DNA from: Actinomadura macrotermitis
GTDB taxonomy: Bacteria > Actinomycetota > Actinomycetes > Streptosporangiales > Streptosporangiaceae
Length of the DNA stretch: 64,000 nt
Assembly: GCF_009604375.1 (NCBI RefSeq)
Contig: NZ_WEGH01000005.1
Coordinates: 372,001 to 436,000, forward strand
Direction of reading: 5' to 3'
The stretch's first letter is position 1; every line of letters starts with the position of its first letter. This document shows, piece by piece, positions 16,744 to 26,235 of this stretch. A model generated the notes under the pieces. That model saw nothing but the letters and a program-made list of their open reading frames with translations, did no database searches and was not told the origin of the DNA. The translations under genes were made by a program, and so were the position numbers.

Positions 16744-17978
16744 CGGTCGCTCCCTTCCCGGCCGAGCCGCCGGGGGTGAAAGATCCAGGCGCGCATCAGC
16801 AGGAAGCGCACCAGCGTGGCCAGGGCGTTCGCGCCCACCAGCGCCGCCAGCTCGACGGCGCGGGACGCGCCCGGCGCGGTCGCGTGCAGCAGCGCGAGGC
16901 CGCCGGAGCTGAGCGCCAGGCCGAGCAGGAACGTCAGGCCGCCCTCCAGTTGCTGGCGGAACGCGCCGCGCTGGCCCGTCACCCCGAAGGTGAAGCGGCG
17001 GTTGGCGGCGGTGTTGCCGATCGTGGTGATGACCAGCGACGCCGCGTTCGCCCACAGCGGCCCCATGACCAGCCGGAACAGCACGAACAGCAGCAGCTGC
17101 GCGAGCGTGCTGATCGCGCCGATGACGGCGAACACCGGCAGCTGGTGGCGCATCCCGGCGGGCAGCTCGGGCCGGGGCCGGCCGCCGACCGGCGCGGCGA
17201 ACCCGCCGGTCAGCATCCGCCGCGCGACCCGCGCCATCCCGCGCAGGTCGTCCAGCGCGGTGCGCAGCACGTCGACCCGGCTGTCGGGGTCGTCGACCCA
17301 GTCGACGGGGACCTCGTGGATGCGCAGGCCGTTGCGCTCGGCGAGCAGCAGCAGCTCGGTGTCGAAGAACCACTCCTCGTCCTCCACCGACGGCAGCAGC
17401 GCCTGCGCGATCTCGGTGCGGGCGGCCTTGAAGCCGCACTGCGCGTCGCTGAACCCCGCGGCCAGCGCGGTGCGCAGCAGCAGGTTGTAGCAGCGCGAGA
17501 CGACCTCGCGGCGCGGGCCGCGCACCACCGCCGAGCCGCGGGTGAGGCGGCTGCCGATCGCCAGGTCGCTGTGCCCGGAGATCAGCGGCGCGACCAGCGG
17601 CAGGAACGCGTCCAGGTCGGTGGACAGGTCCACGTCCATGTAGGCGACGACGTCGGCGTCGCTGCCGCTCCACACGTACCGCAGCGCCCGGCCGCGGCCC
17701 TTGCGCTCCAGCCGGACCGCCCGCACCCGCGGCAGCTCGGCCGCCAGCTCCTCGGCGATCCGCCAGGTCGCGTCGGTGCTGGCGTTGTCGGCGACGGTGA
17801 TGCGGAACGGGTAGGGGAACCCGGCGCGCAGGTAGTCGTGCAGACGGCGCACGCTGGCGGCCAGCACGCGCTCCTCGTTGTGGACGGGGACGACGACCTC
17901 GACCAGGCGTCCCCCGCCGCCTCCCGGCGGCGGCAGTGGCGCCCCGGCGAGATCGGGTTCGGTGACCAGGTGGCTCAT
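16740..17978 (-). CDS. Bifunctional GT2 glycosyltransferase-GtrA flippase-like protein
   Basis: A 412-residue fusion. The N-terminal GT2 domain, DPM1-like, has V-V-V-P-V-H-N-E-E-R, D-N-A-S-T-D-A-T-W and metal-binding Y-M-D-V-D-L-S-T-D. It should load a sugar from a nucleotide donor onto polyprenyl phosphate. After residue 275 come four hydrophobic segments of a GtrA domain, linked to moving the lipid-sugar across the membrane. The order synthesis, flipping, then transfer by the two GT39-type enzymes downstream gives a coherent pathway. It starts 66 bases after the histidine kinase gene and overlaps the next gene by four bases. Confidence 0.9.
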   Translation of the reverse strand: MSHLVTEPDLAGAPLPPPGGGGGRLVEVVVPVHNEERVLAASVRRLHDYLRAGFPYPFRITVADNASTDATWRIAEELAAELPRVRAVRLERKGRGRALRYVWSGSDADVVAYMDVDLSTDLDAFLPLVAPLISGHSDLAIGSRLTRGSAVVRGPRREVVSRCYNLLLRTALAAGFSDAQCGFKAARTEIAQALLPSVEDEEWFFDTELLLLAERNGLRIHEVPVDWVDDPDSRVDVLRTALDDLRGMARVARRMLTGGFAAPVGGRPRPELPAGMRHQLPVFAVIGAISTLAQLLLFVLFRLVMGPLWANAASLVITTIGNTAANRRFTFGVTGQRGAFRQQLEGGLTFLLGLALSSGGLALLHATAPGASRAVELAALVGANALATLVRFLLMRAWIFHPRRLGREGSDR

Positions 17979-18044
17979 GCGACCACCGTCGGCGGCCGGG
18001 GTGGGAAGGCCCTGAGGCCCGTCTTAAGCCCGGATGAGAATGCC

Positions 18045-19475
18045 TCAGTCGTCCGGTTCGGCGGTGCCCGGCAGCCGGACACGGGCCAGTGTGCCGCCGC
18101 CCTCGGCGGGCTCCAGCGCCACCTCGCCGCCGGTCTCCCCGACGACCCGCGCCACGATCGACAGGCCCAGCCCGGACCCGGGCAGGCTGCGCGCCGACGG
18201 CGACCGCCAGAACCGCTCGAACACGTGCGGCAGGTCCTCGGCGGCGATGCCCGGGCCGTGGTCGCGGACGGTCAGCTCGCCGCCGGCCAGCCGCACCGTG
18301 ACCTCGCCGTCCGGCGGGCTGAACTTCACCGCGTTGTCCAGCAGGTTCACCAGCGCCCGCTCCAGCGACCCGGGATCGCCGTGCACGAACCACGGCTCGA
18401 TGGACGCCTCGATGCGCAGGCCCGGCCCGCGCAGCCGGGCCCGCTCGACGGCGCGTCCGGCGACCTCGTGCAGCGCCACCGTCTCGCCGCCGGTCTCCTC
18501 CCCGGCCGGGCGGGCCAGCTCCAGCAGGTCGCCGACCAGGCTGGACAGCTCCACCATCTGCGCCTTCACGCTGGCCAGCAGCCGCCGCCGGGTGCCTTCG
18601 GGCAGTTCCCGGCCGGTCGCCTCCGAGCGCAGCAGCAGGTCGATGTTGGTGCGCAGGCTGGTCAGCGGGGTGCGCAGTTCGTGCCCGGCGTCGGCGATGA
18701 GCTGCCGCTGCCGCTCGCGGGACCCGGCGAGCGCGGCCGTCATGGTGTTGAACGACCGGCTCAGCCGGGCGATCTCGTCGGTGCCCTCCTCGGGGATGCG
18801 CACGCCCAGGTCCTCGGTGCGGGCGATGTGCTCGACCGCGCCGGTCAGCTCGTCCACCGGCCGCAGCGACGCGCGCGCGATCACCAGCCCGGCCACCGCC
18901 GACGCCAGCACCCCGAACGCCGCGACCGCCAGCAGCGCGAACGCCAGCCCCTCCAGCGGGCCCTGCACCTCGGCCAGATCGATGGCGAACGAGACCGCCA
19001 CCTGGGGGCCGCCGCCGGTGTCCAGCCCCCGGGTGAGCACCCGCACGTCGACGGCGTCGCCGGCGGCGGTGACGCCCCGCCCGTCGTGCACCGCCTCGGG
19101 CCGCTCCCCCTTGGCGACGGCGGCGTCGGCGCCGGTCACGGTGATCGCGCCCGCGTTCGACAGCGTGCAGCGCGTGCCGTCGGCCCGGACCACCTGGGCG
19201 ATGTCGGAGGGTCCCATGCGCAGCGGCGACCGCACGATCCGGGTGACCGGGTCGGCCGAGCACGCCGCCAGCGCCTGCGAGATCTCCACCGCCAGCGGGC
19301 CGCGCACCGGGCCCCCGCCGGGCGGGCCGCCGACCGCGTGCAGCCGCCGGTCCAGCTCGTTGTAGAGCCGGTCGCGCACCACGAACCAGCTGAGCACCGC
19401 GCACGCGGCGACCGCCACCGCGACCGCCGCCCCGATGAGCAGCGCGAGCCGGCCGCGCAGCGACAGCCGGCGCAT
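18045..19475 (-). CDS. HAMP-containing sensor histidine kinase
   Basis: A 476-residue EnvZ/MprB-like kinase. A transmembrane helix near residues 12-33 and another around 175-197 enclose an extracytoplasmic sensor domain with two Cys. HAMP follows, then the H-box D-A-G-H-E-L-R-T-P-L-T with phospho-His near 263. The ATPase has N-L-L-D-N-A-V-K-F-S, D-H-G-P-G-I and G-S-G-L-G-L-S-I-V. ATG 19475 shares one base with the stop codon of the OmpR regulator (TGATG). It stands between that regulator and the lipid-sugar genes, suggesting the glycosylation genes belong to its regulon. Confidence 0.92.
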   Translation of the reverse strand: MRRLSLRGRLALLIGAAVAVAVAACAVLSWFVVRDRLYNELDRRLHAVGGPPGGGPVRGPLAVEISQALAACSADPVTRIVRSPLRMGPSDIAQVVRADGTRCTLSNAGAITVTGADAAVAKGERPEAVHDGRGVTAAGDAVDVRVLTRGLDTGGGPQVAVSFAIDLAEVQGPLEGLAFALLAVAAFGVLASAVAGLVIARASLRPVDELTGAVEHIARTEDLGVRIPEEGTDEIARLSRSFNTMTAALAGSRERQRQLIADAGHELRTPLTSLRTNIDLLLRSEATGRELPEGTRRRLLASVKAQMVELSSLVGDLLELARPAGEETGGETVALHEVAGRAVERARLRGPGLRIEASIEPWFVHGDPGSLERALVNLLDNAVKFSPPDGEVTVRLAGGELTVRDHGPGIAAEDLPHVFERFWRSPSARSLPGSGLGLSIVARVVGETGGEVALEPAEGGGTLARVRLPGTAEPDD

Positions 19476-20173
19476 CACGAGCCCGCGCGCAGCACGTAGC
19501 CGACACCGCGCACGGTGTGCACCAGCCGGGGCCGCCCGCCGGCCTCGGTCTTGCGCCGCAGGTACATCACGTAGACGTCCAGGGAGTTGGAGGCGGGCTC
19601 GAAGTCGAAGCCCCAGACCGTCTCCAGGATCTGCTCGCGGGTCAGCACCTGCCGGGGATGGGCCAGGAACATCTCCAGCAGCATGTACTCGGTGCGGGTC
19701 AGCTCCAGCGGCTCGCCGTCGCGGGTGACCTCGCGGGCGGCGGTGTCCATCCGCAGGCCGGCGAACGCCAGCACCTCGCCCGGCCCGGCCGGGGCGGGCG
19801 CGGCCATCGCGCTGCGCCGCAGCAGGGCGCGGACGCGGGCCAGCAGCTCGTCCAGCTCGAACGGCTTGACCAGGTAGTCGTCGGCGCCCGCGTCCAGGCC
19901 GGTGACCCGGTCGCCGACCATGTCGCGGGCGGTCAGCATCAGCACCGGCATCGTGGCGCCCTGCGCGCGCAGCCGGCGGCACGCGGTGAGCCCGTCCATC
20001 CGGGGCATCAGCACGTCCAGCACGATCAGGTCGGGGGCCTGCGCGGCGACCCGCTCCAGCGCCAGCACCCCGTCGGCGGCGGAATCGACCCGGTACCCCT
20101 CGAACTCCAGGCTGCCGGCGAGGGACTCGCGGACGGCCGGCTCGTCGTCCACGATCAGAATCCGCTGCTCCAT
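19475..20173 (-). CDS. OmpR-family response regulator (MprA-like)
   Basis: A 232-residue response regulator. The receiver shows D-D-E-P near residue 9, phospho-acceptor D in I-V-L-D-V-L-M-P near 52, T in M-L-T-A-R and K in L-V-K-P-F. The C-terminal winged helix has L-T-R-T-E-Y-M-L-L-E, the V-W-G-F-D-F turn and D-V-Y-V-M-Y-L-R-R-K recognition helix, with the final hairpin T-V-R-G-V-G-Y-V-L. It is first in the operon with the histidine kinase and glycosyltransferases. MprA of mycobacteria is the closest familiar relative by motif, and orthology is not established. Confidence 0.93.
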   Translation of the reverse strand: MEQRILIVDDEPAVRESLAGSLEFEGYRVDSAADGVLALERVAAQAPDLIVLDVLMPRMDGLTACRRLRAQGATMPVLMLTARDMVGDRVTGLDAGADDYLVKPFELDELLARVRALLRRSAMAAPAPAGPGEVLAFAGLRMDTAAREVTRDGEPLELTRTEYMLLEMFLAHPRQVLTREQILETVWGFDFEPASNSLDVYVMYLRRKTEAGGRPRLVHTVRGVGYVLRAGS

Positions 20174-20258
20174 GCACCCACCGTAACCAGCGGCGATGTC
20201 TCGCCGATCCGGCGCGGCGCGATTCTCATGCGGCTCTCATGAACCGCTGAGCGCGCGT

Positions 20259-21587
20259 TCAGGAGGCGCGGCGGACCACCCTTCCGGTCAGCACGGGCCC
20301 GGTCGCCACGGTCCCGGCGACGACCGCGGGCCGGTCCGGGACCGGCAGCGGGGTGCGGCGCGTCCACGGCCGGTACCGGGAGGCGTTCCGCAGCGTGCTC
20401 ACCGCGATCTTGGGGACGGCGCGCGGCGCGGTCCGGGTCGTCACCCGCACCGCGATGCCGGTGGCCGAGGCCGGCGCGCCGGTGGCGGCCATCAGGGACG
20501 TGGCGGTGCGCGCGGCGCGGCGGGCCATGTCGCGGGCCGACATGGCGGACGCCTCGGCCGGCGCCGGCGGGACGGGCCGGGTCGCGGTGACCCAGGTGGT
20601 GCGCATGACGTCGACGACGACGTCCTTGGCCACGTCGCGCATCAGGTCGCGCAGCGCGTCCTTCATCGCCAGCCGCAGCGCCTCGCGCAGCAGCTCGGCC
20701 ATCACGGTCTCGATCGCGAACACCGTCGCCTGCAGCGCGGCGCGCGCGGCCATGTCACGGGCGGTGCGCGCCAGGGCGCTGCCCGCCACCGCGGCCAGCA
20801 GCCCGCCGGCCGCGCGGGCGGCGTCGCTGCGGGCCGCCTGCCCGGCGGCATCGGCCATCGCGGCGGTCAGCGGGGTGAGCGCGGCGGCGTCCTGCGCCCG
20901 GCCGCGCACCACCGAGACCAGCTCGCGGGCGCTCTCCTTGGCCACCTCCTGGACGACCTGCGCCGCGATGTCGCGGCCGACGTCCAGCGCGACCTCCACC
21001 GCCACGTCGGCGACGGCGTCCAGGGCGCTGTCCACGACGGCCCTGGTGGCGGCCTGCACGATCGGCGCCGACACCGTCCGGTTCGCCACGTCCAGCGCGG
21101 TCGCGGTGGCGGCCCGCGCGAACGGGTTGCGCGCGGCCAGCCGGGCCGCGGCCGCCGCCACCGGGTGCTGCGCGGCCTGCCCGGCCAGCGCGACCGCCGT
21201 GGTGGTGACACCGAGCGCGGTGCCGGTCACGGCGTTGGACTCGGCGACGGCGCGCGCCTCCAGCACCGCCTTCTCCGCGGCGGCCGAGGCGATCCGCACC
21301 GCGGCGTCGCGCGCGGCCCGCTCCACCGCGCGCATCGCGCCGGTGCGGTTCAGCTGGTCGACGATCTGCACCGCCGCCCGGCCCGCGGCGTCGCGGCCGG
21401 CCTGGCGGACCGGGCCGGTCAGCACGGCGGCGTGCCGCGCCGCCTGCGACGCGGTCGGCGCGAGCCCGTTCCAGATGTCCTCCAGCCGCTCGGCCGCGGC
21501 CTGGTCGATCTTGGCGGGCAGTCCCGCGCGCTCGGCGGAACCGCTGGTCGCAGACTCCCCGGCGGTGCCGTCCACCTGTCCGTCCAC
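20259..21587 (-). CDS. Alanine-rich helical protein of unknown function
   Basis: A 442-residue protein I do not recognise. More than a quarter of residues appear to be Ala. From residue 40 to 330 it consists of repeated amphipathic-helix segments with A-A-x-x-A-A-R/V-A patterns, for example A-V-E-R-A-A-R-D-A-A-V-R-I and V-V-D-V-M-R-T-T-W. The C-terminal 80 residues are basic and Pro-rich. There are no Cys residues and no obvious signal peptide. GTG 21587 is preceded by GGGAGG at 8 bases, and third positions are GC-rich, supporting this strand over the open antisense frames. Phasin-like, apolipoprotein-like or nucleoid-associated roles are all possible. It is divergent from rsgA. Confidence 0.7.
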   Translation of the reverse strand: MDGQVDGTAGESATSGSAERAGLPAKIDQAAAERLEDIWNGLAPTASQAARHAAVLTGPVRQAGRDAAGRAAVQIVDQLNRTGAMRAVERAARDAAVRIASAAAEKAVLEARAVAESNAVTGTALGVTTTAVALAGQAAQHPVAAAAARLAARNPFARAATATALDVANRTVSAPIVQAATRAVVDSALDAVADVAVEVALDVGRDIAAQVVQEVAKESARELVSVVRGRAQDAAALTPLTAAMADAAGQAARSDAARAAGGLLAAVAGSALARTARDMAARAALQATVFAIETVMAELLREALRLAMKDALRDLMRDVAKDVVVDVMRTTWVTATRPVPPAPAEASAMSARDMARRAARTATSLMAATGAPASATGIAVRVTTRTAPRAVPKIAVSTLRNASRYRPWTRRTPLPVPDRPAVVAGTVATGPVLTGRVVRRAS

Positions 21588-21667
21588 GGCCGTGACCTCC
21601 CGTTCGGGTACCTGTAAATCACCATAACCGGCGCATGGCGGCTTCCACCTCCTACCTCGGAGGGAGC

Positions 21668-21673
21668 TATAGT
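21668..21673 (+). promoter_or_regulatory. Probable -10 box of the rsgA leader
   Basis: TATAGT fits the actinobacterial -10 consensus. A weak -35 candidate, TTCCAC, is 19 bases upstream. Transcription from here would give an rsgA leader of about 145 bases containing the short reading frame at 21704. An rsgA start at GTG 21672 would lie inside this box, which argues against the longest reading of rsgA. Confidence 0.45.
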
Positions 21674-21703
21674 GGCCGTGGAACGAGAGGGAGGTGAACG
21701 TCG

Positions 21704-21772
21704 ATGGCCGTCACTGTGGTCGCTGCTGCGCGCAGCATCCGAGCCATCCACACCTCCCGGGCCCGCGCCTGA
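21704..21772 (+). CDS. Possible 22-residue leader peptide upstream of rsgA
   Basis: ATG 21704 follows GGGAGG by eight bases and opens a 22-codon frame ending at TGA 21770-21772, starting M-A-V-T-V-V-A-A-A-R-S-I-R. It lies wholly within the proposed rsgA leader, in a different frame from rsgA. The ribosome-binding site is better than any upstream of rsgA itself. It may regulate rsgA, a ribosome assembly factor, or may be fortuitous. It has no Cys, His or Trp run suggestive of classical attenuation. Confidence 0.35.
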   Translation: MAVTVVAAARSIRAIHTSRARA

Positions 21773-21824
21773 CCGCGATTCCGCGCGTCCGCGCCCGGCC
21801 CCTTCACTCAAGGGTTCCATACCG

Positions 21825-22909
<1,085 letters not shown>

Positions 22910-22913
<4 letters not shown>

Positions 22914-23416
22914 CCGGCTGGAAGACCAGGCCCGAGACCACCGGGGACGCCGCGGCGATCCGCCGGGTCGTCGCGGCGGCGTTCCCGACCGCCGAGGAGG
23001 CCGACCTGGTGGAGGCGCTGCGGTCCGACCCGGCGTGGCTGCCGGGCCTGTCCTGGGTCGCCGAGTCGCCGGGCGGTGAGGTGGTCGGCCACGCGCTGCT
23101 CACCCGCTGCCAGGTCGGCGACGCCGACGCGCTGGCCCTTGCGCCGGTCTCGGTGCTGCCCGCCTACCAGCGCGGCGGCGTCGGCGGCACCGTCGTGGAG
23201 GCGGCGCTGGCCGCGGCCCGCGCACGCGGCGAACGCCTGGTGGTGGTGCTCGGGCATCCGGAGTACTACCCGCGCTTCGGGTTCGTCCGGGCATCCTCGC
23301 TCGGCATCGGGGTGTCGTTCGACGTGCCGGACGAGGCGCTGATGGCGCTGGTGCTGGACGGCTCTGGGCCCGTCCCGTCCGGAATCGTCCGCTACCCGGC
23401 GCCCTTCGGGGTCTGA
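22910..23416 (+). CDS. GNAT-family N-acetyltransferase
   Basis: A 168-residue acetyltransferase. The acetyl-CoA site is the segment V-L-P-A-Y-Q-R-G-G-V-G-G-T, equivalent to the family R/Q-x-x-G-x-G/A motif. H-P-E-Y-Y-P-R-F-G-F is typical of the YhbS-like subgroup. GTG 22910 overlaps the rsgA stop (GTGA), so it is co-translated with rsgA. The acceptor is unknown, and ribosomal protein or a small molecule is possible. The gene is followed after six bases by a strong terminator hairpin. Confidence 0.88.
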
Positions 23417-23422
23417 CAGTAA

Positions 23423-23454
23423 GGGAGGCCCCCGGCATCCGCCGGGGGCCTCCC
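23423..23454. terminator. Bidirectional terminator between rsgA-GNAT and the P450 gene
   Basis: GGGAGGCCCCCGG and CCGGGGGCCTCCC form a perfect 13-bp stem around the six-base loop CATCCG. It sits between two convergent genes and has no U-tract, as is common in high-GC actinomycetes. Confidence 0.85.
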
Positions 23455-23459
23455 GCCCG

Positions 23460-24674
23460 TTACGGCGTCACGCGGATCGGGAGCGTCTTCGGGCCGCGCA
23501 GGTTGATCCGGCCGTTCCAGACGACCTCGCCGTCGAGGGCGAGGTCAGGGAAGCGCTCGACCAGCCGCTGGATCGCCACCCGCCCCTCCAGCCGGGCCAG
23601 CGCCGCGCCGAGGCAGTGGTGCGGGCCCGCGCTGAAGGACACGTGGGTGCGGGCGTTCGGCCGGTCCAGCCGCAGCCGGTCGGCGTCGGGGCCCCAGTAG
23701 GACTCGTCCCGGTTGGCCGACGCCAGGCAGGTGATGACGAAGCTGTTGGCGGGGATCTCCCTGCCCCCCACGGTGTAGGGGGCGGTGGTGATGCGGCGGG
23801 TCTGCTGCACCGGGCTGTCGTAGCGCAGGAACTCCTCCACCGCGTTGCCGGCCAGGTCCGGGTTCGCGCGCAGCAGCTCGAGCTGGTCGGGGTTGCGCAG
23901 CAGCGCCAGCACGCCGTTGGAGATCAGGCTCACGGTCGTCTCGTGCCCGGCCACGTACAGCAGCACCAGCTGCGCGACCAGCTCGTCGTCGGACAGCATC
24001 GCGCCCTCGTGCTCGGCGGCGATCAGCGCGCTGAGCAGGTCGTCGGCCGGGTTGGCGCGCTTCCAGGCGATCAGCTCGCGGGCGACGCCGTCCAGCTCCT
24101 GCCCGGCCGCGGCGATGGCCTTGAGCAGCTCGGGGTCGCCGACGACCTCCAGGGAGTTGACCAGCAGGCCGCTCAGCTCCCGGATGCGGGCGTGGTCGCT
24201 GGAGGGCACCCCGAGCATCCGGGAGATCACCATGAACGGCAGCGGGAACGCCAGCGCGCTCACCAGGTCGGCGCGGCCCTCCCGCTCGATGCGCTCCAGC
24301 GCGACGTCGACCAGGCGGACGATCTCCGGCTCCAGCGCCGCGACCGAGCGCGGGGTGAACACCTTCGACACCAGCGAGCGCAGCCGGGTGTGGTCGGGCG
24401 GGTCGCGGTCCAGCATGGACATGGAGAAGACGTTGCTGCCGCTCTGGTCGAGCTCGTCGAACTGGGCCCGGACCACGCCCTCGGCCAGGTGGCGCATCTC
24501 GACCGACAGCCCGGCCCGCAGGGTGGCCGCGACGTCCTCGTACCGGGTCAGCATCCAGAACCCGAACGGGTGCTCGTGCACCGGGTCGGCCTCCCGCAGC
24601 AGCCGGTAGGCGGGATAGGGATCGCCGGCGAACGCCGGCTCCAGCGGGTTGAAGAGCAGTTCCGTCTCGGTCAT
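23460..24674 (-). CDS. Cytochrome P450
   Basis: A 404-residue soluble bacterial P450. The I-helix oxygen-binding motif A-G-H-E-T-T is near residue 240, the K-helix E-E-F-L-R (E-x-x-R) near 280, and the heme loop F-S-A-G-P-H-H-C-L-G near 350 supplies the thiolate Cys. The general look is of CYP105/107-like actinomycete enzymes, but the family number cannot be given. ATG 24674 follows AGGTG at six bases, and a GTG three codons earlier is an alternative. No ferredoxin is adjacent. The divergent TetR and operator at 24699-24735 suggest substrate-induced expression. Confidence 0.92.
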   Translation of the reverse strand: MTETELLFNPLEPAFAGDPYPAYRLLREADPVHEHPFGFWMLTRYEDVAATLRAGLSVEMRHLAEGVVRAQFDELDQSGSNVFSMSMLDRDPPDHTRLRSLVSKVFTPRSVAALEPEIVRLVDVALERIEREGRADLVSALAFPLPFMVISRMLGVPSSDHARIRELSGLLVNSLEVVGDPELLKAIAAAGQELDGVARELIAWKRANPADDLLSALIAAEHEGAMLSDDELVAQLVLLYVAGHETTVSLISNGVLALLRNPDQLELLRANPDLAGNAVEEFLRYDSPVQQTRRITTAPYTVGGREIPANSFVITCLASANRDESYWGPDADRLRLDRPNARTHVSFSAGPHHCLGAALARLEGRVAIQRLVERFPDLALDGEVVWNGRINLRGPKTLPIRVTP

Positions 24675-24698
24675 CGCGAGCACCTACCCCGTGTTGGA

Positions 24699-24735
24699 AA
24701 CATACGCTAAGTATGTTCGTATACTCGGCGTATGT
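24699..24735. promoter_or_regulatory. Operator cluster and leaderless promoter between P450 and TetR
   Basis: AACATAC-GCTAA-GTATGTT (24699-24717) is a perfect palindrome. A second, wider one pairs ACATACGC (24700-24707) with GCGTATGT (24728-24735). Half-sites CATAC/GTATG recur roughly every ten bases. TATACT (24720-24725) is a good -10 whose start point would fall on the A of the TetR ATG (24732), and no Shine-Dalgarno exists, so the TetR message is probably leaderless with its start codon inside the operator. Confidence 0.75.
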
Positions 24736-25352
24736 CACCTGTCAAGAGCCGCCGGGAGCAGTACTCGGAGGCGACCCGGACCGCCCTGCTCGAGGCCGCC
24801 ACCCGCCGGTTCGCCGAGCACGGCTTCGCCGGCACCTCACTGGAGGACGTCGCCGCCGACATCCGGGCGACCCGGGGCGCGGTGTACCACCACTTCGCGA
24901 GCAAGACCGCGCTGTTCCAGGCCGCGTTCGAGCGGGCGGAGGCCGAGATGATCCGCCGCGTCACCGAGGCGGCGGCGTCGGACGACCCCTGGCAGGCGGC
25001 GCTGGCCGGCATCGACGCGTTCCTCGAGCACTCGTGCGACCCGGTGTACGGGCGGGTGGTCTGGCAGGAGGCGCCCCTCGCGCTCGGCTGGAAGCGCTGG
25101 CGGGAGTGCGAGGAGAAGTACGCCTACGGGCTGATCGAGCAGATGGTGCGGGACCTGGTCGGGGCCGGCGACATCCCGGCGCTGCCGGTGGAGCCGATGG
25201 CCCGGGTCACCTTCCACATCTTCGGCGCGGCGGGCATGGCGCTGGCCGACGCCGCCGAGGGGGACAAGGCCCGGGTCCGGGCGGAGTACGCGCAGGTGAT
25301 CAAGGGCATGCTCGAAGGCGTGCGCCAGACCGCGGCACGGGACGGCGGGTGA
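24732..25352 (+). CDS. TetR-family regulator (of the P450)
   Basis: A 206-residue TetR protein with a textbook HTH: T-A-L-L-E-A-A-T-R-R-F-A-E-H-G-F, then T-S-L-E-D-V-A-A-D-I-R-A-T-R-G-A-V-Y-H-H-F-A-S-K. The C-terminal domain is of the AcrR/TetR_C_6-like helical type with several Trp (W in D-P-W-Q-A-A, V-V-W-Q-E, G-W-K-R-W) that could line a ligand pocket. The divergent P450 and the palindromes covering its own start codon point to joint regulation. A terminator follows after four bases. Confidence 0.9.
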   Translation: MSPVKSRREQYSEATRTALLEAATRRFAEHGFAGTSLEDVAADIRATRGAVYHHFASKTALFQAAFERAEAEMIRRVTEAAASDDPWQAALAGIDAFLEHSCDPVYGRVVWQEAPLALGWKRWRECEEKYAYGLIEQMVRDLVGAGDIPALPVEPMARVTFHIFGAAGMALADAAEGDKARVRAEYAQVIKGMLEGVRQTAARDGG

Positions 25353-25356
25353 GCCC

Positions 25357-25383
25357 GCGGCGGGGACGGCCCGTCCCCGCCGC
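25357..25383. terminator. Terminator hairpin between TetR and ABC permease genes
   Basis: GCGGCGGGGACG and CGTCCCCGCCGC form a perfect 12-bp stem with a three-base loop GCC. It lies between convergent genes and probably serves both. Confidence 0.75.
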
Positions 25384-25398
25384 TTCACGGCAGGGGCC

Positions 25399-26235
25399 TC
25401 AGCGGCCCCGCCTGTTGTAGGTGCGCACCGTCAGCGGGACGAACACCACCAGCAGCGCCGCCGTCCATGCCAGCACCGCCGTGACCGGGTGCGCGACCGG
25501 CCACGCCGTGTCCCCGGTGACCACGCCCGGGTTGCCGAACAGGGTCCGGCAGGCCGCCGTCAGCGCGCTGCAGGGGTTCCAGTCCGCCAGGAACCGCAGC
25601 CAGCCCGGCATGCCGCCGGTCGGCACGAACGAGTTCGACAGCATGGTGAACGGCAGGATCAGCGGCATCAGGCCGTCGGCGACCTGCTCGTTCTTCACCA
25701 CCAGCCCGAGGTAGCAGCCGACCCAGGCGAGCGCGTAGCGCATCGCGAAGATCAGCCCGAACGCCTCCAGGGTGGGGGCGGGGCCGCGGTGCGCGCGCCA
25801 GCCGACGAGCAGTCCCGCCGCGACCATCATCGCCATGGCCAGCAGGCCGCCCAGCACGTCCGCGCCGGTCTGCCCGAACGGCACCGCCGAACGCGCCATC
25901 GGCATGGCGCGGAAGCGGTCCATCACCCCGCGCGAGGCGTCCGAGGCGACCTTCATGGTGACGGCCATGAGGGAGGTGAAGGTGACCATGGCGAACAGGC
26001 CCGGCATCAGGTACTCGCGGTAGTTGCCGCCGCCGGGCACCGCGATCGCGCTGCCGAACACGTACCCGAACAGCACCACCATGATCGCCGGGAAGATCAT
26101 CGCGACGACCAGCTCGCCGGGCTGCTGCCGGATCCGGCCGAGCTCGCGGCCGACCAGGGTGAGGCCGTCGGCGAGGGTCCAGCGCAGCCGGCCGGCCGGG
26201 CTGGCCGGGGCCGGGGTGAGGGCGGGGGCGGTCAT
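25399..26235 (-). CDS. ABC-2 type transporter permease (DrrB-like)
   Basis: A 278-residue membrane subunit with six hydrophobic helices, starting F-P-A-I-M-V-V-L-F-G-Y-V-F-G and ending T-A-A-L-L-V-V-F-V-P. The segment R-F-R-A-M-P-M-A-R between helices 2 and 3, and L-P-F-T-M-L-S-N-S-F-V-P near helix 5, are characteristic of the daunorubicin-resistance DrrB group. Its ATG overlaps the ATPase stop (ATGA), so both subunits are made together. It would export a hydrophobic compound, whose identity is unknown. Confidence 0.9.
   Translation of the reverse strand: MTAPALTPAPASPAGRLRWTLADGLTLVGRELGRIRQQPGELVVAMIFPAIMVVLFGYVFGSAIAVPGGGNYREYLMPGLFAMVTFTSLMAVTMKVASDASRGVMDRFRAMPMARSAVPFGQTGADVLGGLLAMAMMVAAGLLVGWRAHRGPAPTLEAFGLIFAMRYALAWVGCYLGLVVKNEQVADGLMPLILPFTMLSNSFVPTGGMPGWLRFLADWNPCSALTAACRTLFGNPGVVTGDTAWPVAHPVTAVLAWTAALLVVFVPLTVRTYNRRGR

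Noticed and set aside
16776..19499. A 907-residue plus-strand frame antisense to the glycosyltransferase and kinase
   Set aside because: Same GC-skew artefact, rich in Arg, Gln, His, Gly with no domain, while the minus strand holds complete domain families.
14749..19506. A single 1585-residue minus-strand frame
   Set aside because: It is a fusion by chance of the second GT39 gene with antisense-free read-through of the GT2-GtrA and kinase genes in another frame. The individual genes have their own motifs, starts and overlaps.
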